From Streptomyces filamentosus (GTDB lineage Bacteria > Actinomycetota > Actinomycetes > Streptomycetales > Streptomycetaceae), in assembly GCF_014654895.1 (NCBI RefSeq), contig NZ_BNBE01000004.1, positions 1,116,001 through 1,180,000 of the forward strand: a stretch of 64,000 nt of DNA, read 5' to 3'. The position numbers and the translations under genes were made by a program. The notes beneath the pieces are model-generated. The model did no database searches. It saw nothing but the letters and a program-made list of their open reading frames with translations, and had not been told where the DNA came from. Positions 52,982-60,647 of the stretch are shown piece by piece (within the stretch, counting starts at the first letter, position 1; every line of letters begins with the position of its first letter).

Positions 52982-53806
52982 ATGGCTACCCGGATACGCG
53001 GGACCGGCTGGATCCGAGGGCCGCGCCCCGCCCCCGACGGGGAGGACCGGCGGCCCCCGCTCCTGCGCGAGCTGCTGCTCGTCACCGGCCTCTTCCTCGT
53101 CTACAAGTTCGGCCGGCTGCTCGCGAACGGCCACGAGACCCGCGCCTTCGGCAACGCCGAGCGCGTGTGGGACCTCGAACGGGCCCTCCACCTCCCCGGC
53201 GAGGGAACGGTCCAGCAGCTCCTGCTGCACGGCGAGGCGCTGATCCGGACCGCGAACACCTACTACGCGGCCGTGCACTTCCCGGCCACGATCGCCTTCC
53301 TCGCCTGGCTGTACTGGCGCCGCCCCGCGCACTACGTGTGGTCGCGGCGCGTCCTCGCGCTGGTCACCGGCGCGGCGCTGGCGCTGCACATCCTCGTGCC
53401 GCTCGCGCCGCCCCGGCTGCTCGCCCCGGCGGGTCTCGTGGACACGGCGCGGGTCTACGGCCCGTCCGTGTACGGCGCCGTCCCCGAGACGGACTCGATG
53501 GCGAACCAGTTCGCCGCGATGCCGTCGCTGCACTTCGGCTGGGCGCTGATGGTCGCGATCGGCCTGATCGCCGCGACCCGCTCGCCGCTGCGCGGGCTGT
53601 GGCTGCTGCACCCCGTCCTCACCCTGCTGGTGATCGTCGGCACCGCCAACCACTACTGGCTCGACGCGCTCGCCGCGGCGGTCCTGCTGGGCCTGGCGCT
53701 GCTCGTCGTACCGGCCCCCGTCCCCCCGGCCCCGGCCGGGACGCCCACCGTTCCCCGGCAGCGGCCCGCCGCCGCCGACACCGCACCGGCCGGAGCCCCC
53801 CGATGA
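52982..53806 (+). CDS. PAP2/AUR1-like membrane phosphatase or phosphotransferase
   Basis: A 274-aa membrane protein of the PAP2_3 (AUR1, inositol-phosphorylceramide-synthase-like) type. The first motif is APPRLLAPAGL, the second AAMPSLHFGWALMVAIG (catalytic His), the third VGTANHYWLDALAAAVLLG (catalytic His and Asp). Five or six TM helices surround these. It would act on a phosphorylated lipid at the membrane surface. ATG at 52982. Its stop overlaps the next gene, and a TetR operator lies about 100 bp upstream. Confidence 0.85.
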   Translation: MATRIRGTGWIRGPRPAPDGEDRRPPLLRELLLVTGLFLVYKFGRLLANGHETRAFGNAERVWDLERALHLPGEGTVQQLLLHGEALIRTANTYYAAVHFPATIAFLAWLYWRRPAHYVWSRRVLALVTGAALALHILVPLAPPRLLAPAGLVDTARVYGPSVYGAVPETDSMANQFAAMPSLHFGWALMVAIGLIAATRSPLRGLWLLHPVLTLLVIVGTANHYWLDALAAAVLLGLALLVVPAPVPPAPAGTPTVPRQRPAAADTAPAGAPR

Positions 53807-54945
53807 CCACCGCCGCCGGCACCGTGCTCGCGGTGCTCCTCTCGCTCGTCTCCTCCGCCGGGTACGCCCTCGCCGCCGTCGCCCAGGCCCGGCTCGCCGC
53901 CGCCCCCTCCGCCCCCTCGGGGCGCGGGGCGCTGCGGGCGCTGCTCGCGCGCGGGCAGTGGTGGTGGGCCGTCGGCCTCAACGCCGCCGGGGCCCTCGCC
54001 CACGCGGTCGCCCTCCACTACGGCCCCCTGACGCTGGTGCAGCCGCTCGGCGCGCTGACCCTCGTGGCGGCGCTGCCGCTGGGCGCCTACACGGCCCGGC
54101 GGCGGGTGACCCGCACCGAGTGGCGGGGCGCGCTGTGGACCCTGGCGGGGCTGGTCGGCCTCGTCGCGGTGACCGGCCCCGCCGCGCCCGGCGAGTCGCT
54201 GAGCCTGCGCGAGGCGCTGGCCGTCGCCGCGGCGACGGCGCTGCTGATCGCGGCGCTCGCCGGCGGCCGGCTGCCCGGTGCCGGACGCCGCGCCGGGCGT
54301 ACGGGGGCGGGCGGCGCGGAGGGAGGCGTACGGGGCGGGGGGCTCGGGCACGCCACCGCCTCCGGGGCGGCGTCCGGCGTCGCGTCGGCCCTCACCCAGA
54401 CCCTCACCGCCGCCCTGGCGTCGGCCCTGCCGGGCGGGCGACCGGCCTGGTGGCAGACGGCCCTGCTCGCCCTGCTGATATCGGCCTTCGCCATGGGCGG
54501 CCTGCTGCTCTCGCAGGCCGCCTACCGGGGCGGGCTCGCCGCCCCGCTCGCGGTGGTGAACCTGGCGAACCCGGCCGCCGCCGCCGTCATCGGCGTGGCC
54601 CTCCTCGGCGAGACCTTCCGCGCGGGCGCCTGGGGCTGGCTCGCCGCGGCCGCCGCGTCCCTCGTCGCCGCCCGGGGCGTCGTCCTCCTGACCGCGAGCG
54701 CCCCGGCCCCGCCGGAGGCCGTACGGGAAGCGGCCCCACCGGCGGCGACCGCGCCCCCGACCACAGCCACCCCCTCGGCCGCCCCTTCGGCCGAAGGCCC
54801 GACGGGCCCTTCTTCGGCCGGGCTCCCCGGACTCCCCGGGGTGCCTTCCCAGGCCCGGCCCGAGGTCGTCCGGGTCCCGGCGGCCTCCGGGCCGCCGGCC
54901 GCCGGCCTCTTCCTCCCCGCGCCGGAGGCGGAGCCCGCGCGCTGA
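53803..54945 (+). CDS. DMT/EamA-like transporter with Pro-rich tail
   Basis: A 380-aa membrane protein with about nine TM helices in two halves, of the drug/metabolite transporter superfamily. LTLVQPLGALTLVAALPLGA and APLAVVNLANPAAAAVIGVAL are the paired pore helices, followed by LGETFRAGAWGWLAAA, typical of DMT proteins. Residues about 305-380 form a cytosolic tail rich in Pro, Ala, Ser. Between the halves is a 35-residue Gly/Arg loop. ATG overlaps the PAP2 stop, so the two are one operon; possibly transport and dephosphorylation of the same lipid-linked compound. Confidence 0.78.
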   Translation: MTTAAGTVLAVLLSLVSSAGYALAAVAQARLAAAPSAPSGRGALRALLARGQWWWAVGLNAAGALAHAVALHYGPLTLVQPLGALTLVAALPLGAYTARRRVTRTEWRGALWTLAGLVGLVAVTGPAAPGESLSLREALAVAAATALLIAALAGGRLPGAGRRAGRTGAGGAEGGVRGGGLGHATASGAASGVASALTQTLTAALASALPGGRPAWWQTALLALLISAFAMGGLLLSQAAYRGGLAAPLAVVNLANPAAAAVIGVALLGETFRAGAWGWLAAAAASLVAARGVVLLTASAPAPPEAVREAAPPAATAPPTTATPSAAPSAEGPTGPSSAGLPGLPGVPSQARPEVVRVPAASGPPAAGLFLPAPEAEPAR

Positions 54946-55019
54946 CCCGGCACGCAGCCGACCCGCACCCGCCCCACCTCGCACCACTCCGGCCCCTCCA
55001 GCCCCTCCACCCCCTTTGC

Positions 55020-55064
55020 GTCACCTTGACGACAACAAGCCTTCCCGCCTATCGTCAAGGTGAC
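55020..55064 (+). promoter_or_regulatory. Promoter overlapped by a 13-bp inverted repeat (SPFH operon)
   Basis: GTCACCTTGACGA (55020-55032) and its exact complement (55052-55064) flank a 19-bp spacer. The left arm contains a -35-like TTGACG and the right arm starts inside a -10-like TATCGT (55050-55055) at 18-bp spacing. Binding to the repeat would block both promoter elements. The SPFH start codon is 18 bp downstream. Confidence 0.6.
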
Positions 55065-55081
55065 ACGAAGGGGGTTCTCCC

Positions 55082-56098
55082 ATGGCCGACATCACCCGCC
55101 GGGCAGGCTGGCGCCATCTCCGCTCCGCGCCCACCGCCCACATCCGCCACCAGCGGGGCGGCCGGCTCGCGCACGACGGGGCCGGCGTCAGCTTCTGGTT
55201 CCGGCCGCGCAGCGCGGCGCTCTCCGAGGTGCCGGTGGACGACCGGGAACTCTCGGTGGCCTTCCACGCCCGGACGGCGGACTTCCAGGACGTGAGCGTG
55301 CAGTCCACCGTCACGTACCGGATCGGGGACCCCGAGACCGCCGCCGCCCGGCTCGACTTCTCCATCGACCCCGACACCGGGGCCTGGCGCGGGACCCCGC
55401 TGGAGCAGATCGCGACCCTGCTGACCGAGACGGCCCAGCAGCACGCCCTCGACGTGCTCGCCCGCACGCCGCTCGCACAGGCCCTCGTGGACGGGGTGGC
55501 GGCGGTGCGGGAGCGGATCAGGGACGGCCTCGCCGCCGAACCCCGGCTGCCCGCGACCGGCATCGAGGTCGTCGCCGTCCGCGTGGTCGCGATCCGGCCC
55601 GAGCCCGAGGTCGAGCGCGCCCTGCGCACCCCCGCCCGGGAGCAGATCCAGCAGGAGGCCGACCGGGCCACGTACGAGCGCCGCGCGGTGGCCGTCGAGC
55701 GCGAGCGGACGATCGCCGAGAACGAGCTGGCCAGCAAGATCGAGCTGGCCCGGCAGGAGGAGCGGCTCGTCGAGCAGCGCGGCACCAACGCCCGGCGCGA
55801 GGCGGAGGAGTCCGCCGCCGCCGACGCGGTGCGGGCCGAGGCCGAGGCCGTGCGGAAGGTGCGGCTGGCGCGGGCCGAGGCGGAGGCCGCGCGCGAGGTC
55901 GGCGAGGCCAGGGCCGAGGCGCAGACGGCGTGGCTGCGGGCGCACGCGGCGGCCGACCCGGCCGTCCTGCACGCCCTGGCCCTCACCCGGGCGGCCGAGC
56001 AGCTGCCCCGGATCGAGCACCTGACCCTCTCCCCCGACGTCCTCACCGGCCTCCTCGCGAAGCTGGGCGGCGGCAACGGCGGCGGGACGGGGGCGTGA
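55082..56098 (+). CDS. SPFH/Band 7 domain protein
   Basis: A 338-aa SPFH (stomatin/prohibitin/flotillin-like) protein. The SPFH domain spans about residues 30-190 (VDDRELSVAFHARTADFQDV, IATLLTETAQQHALDVL, ATGIEVVAVRVVAIRP). Residues about 195-295 form a long charged coiled coil rich in Ala, Glu, Arg (ERERTIAENELASKIELARQ), and the end is Gly-rich. No TM helix is seen, so it may bind the membrane peripherally. Such proteins form oligomeric scaffolds. GTG of the next gene overlaps the stop, making a two-gene operon. ATG at 55082 directly after the promoter. Confidence 0.82.
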   Translation: MADITRRAGWRHLRSAPTAHIRHQRGGRLAHDGAGVSFWFRPRSAALSEVPVDDRELSVAFHARTADFQDVSVQSTVTYRIGDPETAAARLDFSIDPDTGAWRGTPLEQIATLLTETAQQHALDVLARTPLAQALVDGVAAVRERIRDGLAAEPRLPATGIEVVAVRVVAIRPEPEVERALRTPAREQIQQEADRATYERRAVAVERERTIAENELASKIELARQEERLVEQRGTNARREAEESAAADAVRAEAEAVRKVRLARAEAEAAREVGEARAEAQTAWLRAHAAADPAVLHALALTRAAEQLPRIEHLTLSPDVLTGLLAKLGGGNGGGTGA

Positions 56099-57003
56099 GC
56101 CTCGCGCCCCGGGCGGTCCTCGTGCACCGCAGGACGGAGTACGAGGAGCTGCTCGCCCGGCACGGGACGCACGGGCAGGCGGCGTTCTTCCTCGCCGCGC
56201 GCGGCCGGTCGGCCGACGAGGTCCGGGAGCGGCACGAGCGCGCACACCGGGCGCTGGCGGCCGTCGCCGGGTCCGTCCCCCTGACGTGGCGGCAGACCCG
56301 AGTGGAACGCGCCGATCTGGACCGGTTCCTGTTCGGGCCGGAGGACGTGGTCGTGGTGGTCGGCCAGGACGGGCTGGTCGCCAACACCGCCAAGTACCTC
56401 GCCGGACAGCCCGTCGTCGGCATCGACGCCGACCCGGGGCGCAACCCCGGCGTGCTCGTCCGGCACCGGCCCGCGGACGCCCGCCGGCTGCTGCCGCACG
56501 CGGCCGGGGCGGGGGCCCCGGCCGACGAGCTCACCATGGTCGCGGCGACCACCGACGACGGGCAGCGGCTGCTCGCGCTGAACGAGGTCTACGTGGGTCC
56601 TCCGGGCCACCAGACCGCCCGCTACGTCCTCGGCACGGAGGACCCGGCCGGAGCGGCGGGCCCCTCCGAGACCCAGGCGTCCTCGGGGGTGCTGGCCGGG
56701 ACCGGGACCGGCGCCACCGGCTGGCTCCGCTCGCTCTGGCAGCAGAGTTCCAGCACGCTCGGGCTGCCCGCGCCGACCGAGCCGCGCCTCGCCTGGTTCG
56801 TCCGCGAGGCGTGGCCGTCCCCGGCGACCGGCACCCGGCGCGTCGAAGGGCTCCTCGGCCCCGGGGAGGGCCTCCGGCTCACCGTCGAGTCGGACCGCCT
56901 GGTCGCCTTCGGCGACGGCGTCGAGTCCGACGCGCTCGAACTGACCTGGGGCCAGAGCGTCCGCCTCACCGTCGCCGACACCCGTCTCCGCCTGGTGGGC
57001 TGA
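56095..57003 (+). CDS. NAD-kinase-like protein coupled to SPFH protein
   Basis: A 302-aa protein with the fold pattern of NAD+/NADH kinase. EDVVVVVGQDGLVANTAKYL corresponds to the GGDG catalytic segment (GQDG here, Asp kept), followed by GQPVVGIDADPGRNPGVL, the LNEVYVG (NE motif) and SGVLAGTGTGATGWLRSL (GTGSTA-like nucleotide site). The C-terminal beta part has ESDRLVAFGDGVESD. It thus may phosphorylate NAD or a related nucleotide or sugar. GTG overlaps the SPFH stop. Substitution of the GGDG second Gly by Gln and the pairing are unusual. Confidence 0.7.
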   Translation: MSLAPRAVLVHRRTEYEELLARHGTHGQAAFFLAARGRSADEVRERHERAHRALAAVAGSVPLTWRQTRVERADLDRFLFGPEDVVVVVGQDGLVANTAKYLAGQPVVGIDADPGRNPGVLVRHRPADARRLLPHAAGAGAPADELTMVAATTDDGQRLLALNEVYVGPPGHQTARYVLGTEDPAGAAGPSETQASSGVLAGTGTGATGWLRSLWQQSSSTLGLPAPTEPRLAWFVREAWPSPATGTRRVEGLLGPGEGLRLTVESDRLVAFGDGVESDALELTWGQSVRLTVADTRLRLVG

Positions 57004-57186
57004 CCCGCGCCGGCGGGCCGCACGAGCGAGATCCGGGGGCGGCGGAGGTGGGGCGGGAAGCGGGACCCGGGGGCGTCAGCGGCGAGGGGGGAAGCGGCCG
57101 GAAACGATCGGAGGCGCTCCGGGTGGGGGCCCGACAGGCGCTACGGTGGGGCGCTTTGACCGTTTTGACGTAGGACCGCGCACGAT

Positions 57187-57234
57187 CCGCCCGGTGGCCG
57201 TACGACTCATGCGACCCGTACGGCCACCGGGCGG
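57187..57234. terminator. 18-bp inverted repeat between NAD-kinase-like and GNAT genes
   Basis: CCGCCCGGTGGCCGTACG (57187-57204) pairs perfectly with 57217-57234 around a 12-nt loop. It is 180 bp after the NAD-kinase-like stop and 69 bp before the GNAT start. It may end the SPFH operon or act in the GNAT leader as an attenuator. Confidence 0.6.
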
Positions 57235-57302
57235 CCGGTCCGGCCACGTACCCCCGCAGACCGGCCGCGCCCGTCCCCTCCCCCGCACCGGAAGGAACCC
57301 CC

Positions 57303-58169
57303 GTGACCTCCCTCTCCCCCGGTTCGCTCGTCATCGCCCCCGCCACCCGCGCGGAGTGGGAACTCGTCCGCTCGTGGGCCGCCGAAGAGGGGTGGAACCC
57401 CGGACGGGCGGACGGCGACGCCTTCTTCGCGCAGGATCCGGACGGGTTCTTCCTCGGGCGGATCGACGGCGAGCCGGTGTCGGCCGTCTCGGTGGTGACC
57501 TACGGGGACGCGTACGCCTTCCTGGGCTTCTACCTCGTCCGGCCCGAACTGCGCGGGCAGGGGCTCGGGCTCGCCACCTGGCGGGCGGGGCTCGCGCACG
57601 CGGGCGAGCGGGTGGTGGGGCTCGACGGGGTGCCCGCCCAGCAGGACAACTACCGGCGGTCCGGGTTCACCACCGCCCACCGGACCGCCCGTTTCGTCGG
57701 AGAGGTCCCGCCGCCCGAGCGGCCGGTGACCGGCGTGGTGCCGGCCGGGCAGGTCGACCCCGCGCTCCTCGCCGCGTACGACTCCGCCTGCCACCACGCC
57801 GAACGGCCCCGTTTCCTCTCCGCCTGGCTCACCACCCCGGGGCACCGCGCCCTGGCCCGGGTCGTGGACGGCCGGGTGACCGGCTACGGCGTCGTCCGCC
57901 CCTCGCAGGACGAGGCCCGGGTGGGGCCGCTGTTCGCGGACGGCCCGGCGGACGCGGGGGCGCTGCTCGACGCGCTGGCGGAGGAGGCCCGGGGGTTCGG
58001 GGCGCGGTCGGTCGCCGTCGACATGCCGGAGGCGAACCCGGCGGCGGCCCGGCTCGCCGGCGAACGCGGCCTGACCCCGACCTTCGAGACGGCCCGCATG
58101 TACACCGGCCCCGTCCGCCCGATCGCCCAGGACCGCGTCTTCGGCGTCACGACCCTCGAACTCGGCTGA
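57303..58169 (+). CDS. GNAT-family N-acetyltransferase, two-domain
   Basis: A 288-aa acetyltransferase. The N-terminal GNAT domain has FLGFYLVRPELRGQGLGLAT (acetyl-CoA pyrophosphate loop Q/RxxGxG) and FRRSG-like NYRRSGFTTAHR. The C-terminal half (about residues 140-288) resembles the second acetyltransferase-like domain often fused to it (GHRALARVVDGRVTGYGVVR, VGPLFADGPADAG). Substrate unknown. GTG start at 57303 follows a GGAAGG site. Confidence 0.85.
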   Translation: MTSLSPGSLVIAPATRAEWELVRSWAAEEGWNPGRADGDAFFAQDPDGFFLGRIDGEPVSAVSVVTYGDAYAFLGFYLVRPELRGQGLGLATWRAGLAHAGERVVGLDGVPAQQDNYRRSGFTTAHRTARFVGEVPPPERPVTGVVPAGQVDPALLAAYDSACHHAERPRFLSAWLTTPGHRALARVVDGRVTGYGVVRPSQDEARVGPLFADGPADAGALLDALAEEARGFGARSVAVDMPEANPAAARLAGERGLTPTFETARMYTGPVRPIAQDRVFGVTTLELG

Positions 58170-58388
58170 CGATCCGGCACCCGCGCCGCCCCGGCCGACA
58201 GTCCGACGGCCGCCCCACCTCCTTCTCCCGCCCCCTTCCCCCACCCCTGGACCAGACCAACCCACCCCCAAATCCCCCCTCTCCACCCCTCTTCGCCGGT
58301 CCCTCGGCGACCCCCTCCCCGCCCCCGAGGGGCGACAAGGGTTTTCCCCGTATCGCGTTCACCTTCCCGTTCCCTACTGTCCTCCGCA
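58170..58388 (+). promoter_or_regulatory. Intergenic region and promoter of the S8 protease gene
   Basis: Pyrimidine-rich non-coding sequence after the GNAT gene. A -10-like TACTGT (58375-58380) lies 9 bp before the structured leader at 58389, which suggests transcription starts near 58387. No clear -35 is seen. No gene is present. Confidence 0.45.
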
Positions 58389-58447
58389 CCGGCGGATATC
58401 ATCCCCGCAGCGCACCTGACAGGTGCATGCGGGGAGATCACCGCCGG
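58389..58447 (+). ncRNA. Candidate structured 5' leader of the S8 protease mRNA
   Basis: CCGGCGG (58389-58395) pairs with 58441-58447; inside, CCCCGCA (58403-58409) pairs with TGCGGGG (58428-58434), and GCACCT pairs with AGGTGC around a GAC loop. The two internal-loop strands, ATATCAT and AGATCA, are not complementary. A second hairpin, GACGGCC/GGCCGTC, follows. This is more ordered than chance hairpins and could be a riboswitch or protein-binding leader. I recognise no known class. Confidence 0.5.
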
Positions 58448-58597
58448 GGACGGCCTTGACCCGGGCCGTCGGCGCCGGTGGCGGCGCACGGGCCCCCCAG
58501 CCCAGGGACCACGGCCGCGACCCCACTTCGCACCGCGACTCCCGCGCCGCCGCCACTGCCCGCAACCACGTCGTGTTTTTCGAAAGGGCCACCCACT

Positions 58598-60427
58598 TTG
58601 AACGGTTCCAGGCGGAGAGTCATATCCGTGGTCGCCACCGCCGCGATCATCGGTGCCGCTGCCACCACCACCGGGGCGTTCGCCGCCGCCCCGGCCGCTC
58701 CCACCCCGAAGCCCGCTCCGGCTTCGCAGGCGATGCGGGCGCTGCCCAGCGCCCCGGTCGAGAAGGTCATCGTCACCTACAAGGCGCAGGCCGCGGAGGC
58801 CGGTTCCAACGCCGCCGCGAAGACCGACACCGCCGAGAAGGCCGCGAAGACGGGCGAGAAGCTCTCCTTCGAGCGCCGTCTCTCCGGCGGCGGCGCCCTG
58901 GTCGACCTGGGCGACTCCGCCTCCCCGCAGGACGTGAACGAGGTCATGGCCGCCTTCCGCGCCGACCCGTCCGTCGCCACCGTCGAGCCGGACGTCCGCG
59001 CCTACGCCATGGCCGTGACCCCGAACGACACCGACTACGCCAAGCAGTGGGACCTCTTCGAGGCCACCGGCGGCATGAACGTCCCGACGGCCTGGGACAA
59101 GACGACCGGTTCGGGCGTCACCGTCGCCGTCATCGACACCGGCTACGCGGCCCACTCGGACCTGGCGTCCAACGTCGTCGCCGGCTACGACTTCATCTCC
59201 ACCGCCGCCGACGCCCGCGACGGCAACGGCCGCGACGCCGACTCCAAGGACGAGGGCGACTGGAACGCCACCGCCGGCGAGTGCGGCACCGGCTCCACCG
59301 CGTCGAGCTCCTCCTGGCACGGCACCCACGTGGCCGGCACCATCGCCGCGGTCACGAACAACACCAAGGGCATCGCGGGCATCGCGTACAACGCGAAGAT
59401 CCAGCCCGTGCGCGTGCTCGGCAAGTGCGGCGGCTCGTCCTCCGACATCGCCGACGCCATCACCTGGGCCTCCGGCGGCACCGTGCCGGGCGTCCCGGCG
59501 AACCCGACCCCGGCGAAGGTCATCAACCTGAGCCTGGGCGGCGCCAGCGCCTCCTGCCCGAGCGTCTACCAGACCGCGATCAACGGCGCCGTCCAGCGCG
59601 GCACCACCGTCGTCGTCGCCGCGGGCAACAGCAACGCCAACACCTCCGGCTTCACGCCGGCGAACTGCTCGAACGTCATCACCGTGGCGTCGACCAACCG
59701 CGCCGGCTCCCGGTCGTACTACTCCAACTTCGGCGCCAACGTGGACGTCTCCGCCCCCGGCGGCGAGACCCGCAACGCCACGGACACGCCCGGCACCGTC
59801 ACCACCCCCGAGAACGCGATCTACTCGACGCTGAACTCGGGCACCACGGTCCAGTCGACCGAGAACTACAAGCCCTACCAGGGCACCTCCATGGCCGCCC
59901 CGCACATCGCGGGCCTCGCCGCCCTCCTGAAGTCGGCCAAGAGCACCCTCACCCCGGCCGACATCGAGACGGCGATCAAGAACAACGCCCGCCCGCTGCC
60001 CGGCACCTGCACCGGCGGCTGCGGCACCGGCATCGCCGACGCGGCCAAGACCGTGGACGCGGTCACCGGCACCACCCAGCCCGGCACCGTCTTCACCAAC
60101 TCCACCGACGTGACGATCGCCGACAACGCCACGGTGTCGTCCTCGATCGCCGTCACCGGCCGCACCGGCAACGCCCCCGCCGCCCTCAAGGTCGGCGTGG
60201 ACATCAAGCACACCTGGCGCGGTGACCTGGTCGTCGACCTGGTCGCTCCCGACGGCACGGTGCGCAACCTGAAGGCTTCCTCCTCCTCGGACAGCGCCGA
60301 CAACGTCCTCGCGACGTACACGGTCGACGCCTCCAGCGAGGTCGCCAACGGCACCTGGAAGCTCCAGGTCCGCGACGTGGCCACGGGTGACACCGGCTAC
60401 ATCGACTCCTGGAGCCTCACCTTCTGA
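58598..60427 (+). CDS. Secreted S8 serine protease with P (proprotein convertase) domain
   Basis: A 609-aa subtilisin-like protease. Signal peptide about residues 1-31 (RRRVISVVATAAIIGAAA), an inhibitor I9-like propeptide (EKVIVTYKAQAAEA to SVATVEPD) to about residue 140, and the catalytic domain with Asp180 (VAVIDTGYAAH), His241 (WHGTHVAGTIA), the oxyanion Asn in VVAAGNSN and Ser431 (QGTSMAAPHIAG). Residues about 510-609 are a P domain (HTWRGDLVVDLVAPDGTV, DTGYIDSWSLTF). The start is TTG at 58598 after GAAAGGG, fixed by the signal peptide. Extracellular degradation of protein is the likely role. Confidence 0.93.
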   Translation: MNGSRRRVISVVATAAIIGAAATTTGAFAAAPAAPTPKPAPASQAMRALPSAPVEKVIVTYKAQAAEAGSNAAAKTDTAEKAAKTGEKLSFERRLSGGGALVDLGDSASPQDVNEVMAAFRADPSVATVEPDVRAYAMAVTPNDTDYAKQWDLFEATGGMNVPTAWDKTTGSGVTVAVIDTGYAAHSDLASNVVAGYDFISTAADARDGNGRDADSKDEGDWNATAGECGTGSTASSSSWHGTHVAGTIAAVTNNTKGIAGIAYNAKIQPVRVLGKCGGSSSDIADAITWASGGTVPGVPANPTPAKVINLSLGGASASCPSVYQTAINGAVQRGTTVVVAAGNSNANTSGFTPANCSNVITVASTNRAGSRSYYSNFGANVDVSAPGGETRNATDTPGTVTTPENAIYSTLNSGTTVQSTENYKPYQGTSMAAPHIAGLAALLKSAKSTLTPADIETAIKNNARPLPGTCTGGCGTGIADAAKTVDAVTGTTQPGTVFTNSTDVTIADNATVSSSIAVTGRTGNAPAALKVGVDIKHTWRGDLVVDLVAPDGTVRNLKASSSSDSADNVLATYTVDASSEVANGTWKLQVRDVATGDTGYIDSWSLTF

Positions 60428-60484
60428 TTCACCGCTCCCCCACGCTCCACCACCCCCCACATCAGCATCTTCGCTGGTCAGCGG

Positions 60485-60512
60485 CGCCCTCGTGGTCTAC
60501 ACCACGGGGGCG
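60485..60512. terminator. Terminator of the S8 protease gene
   Basis: CGCCC-T-CGTGGT and ACCACG-G-GGGCG form a 12-bp stem with a single T-G wobble and a CTAC loop, 58 bp after the protease stop. It should end that transcript ahead of the LAL gene. Confidence 0.75.
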
Positions 60513-60572
60513 TCGCGGCCGTCGGGGGAGAATTCCCCACCCTCCGTCTGTCCGTATGCCGGACAAGGGGCC

Positions 60573-60600
60573 TGGACGGAGCCGATCCGCTCCGTATCCT
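60573..60600 (+). promoter_or_regulatory. Candidate promoter of the LAL regulator gene
   Basis: TGGACG (60573-60578) and TATCCT (60595-60600) at 16-bp spacing resemble a housekeeping promoter. The start codon of the regulator is 48 bp downstream. Confidence 0.4.
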
Positions 60601-60647
60601 CTGCGCAGGGCTCATGGGCGGGGCCCTCGGGCGGAGGTGACGACCAG

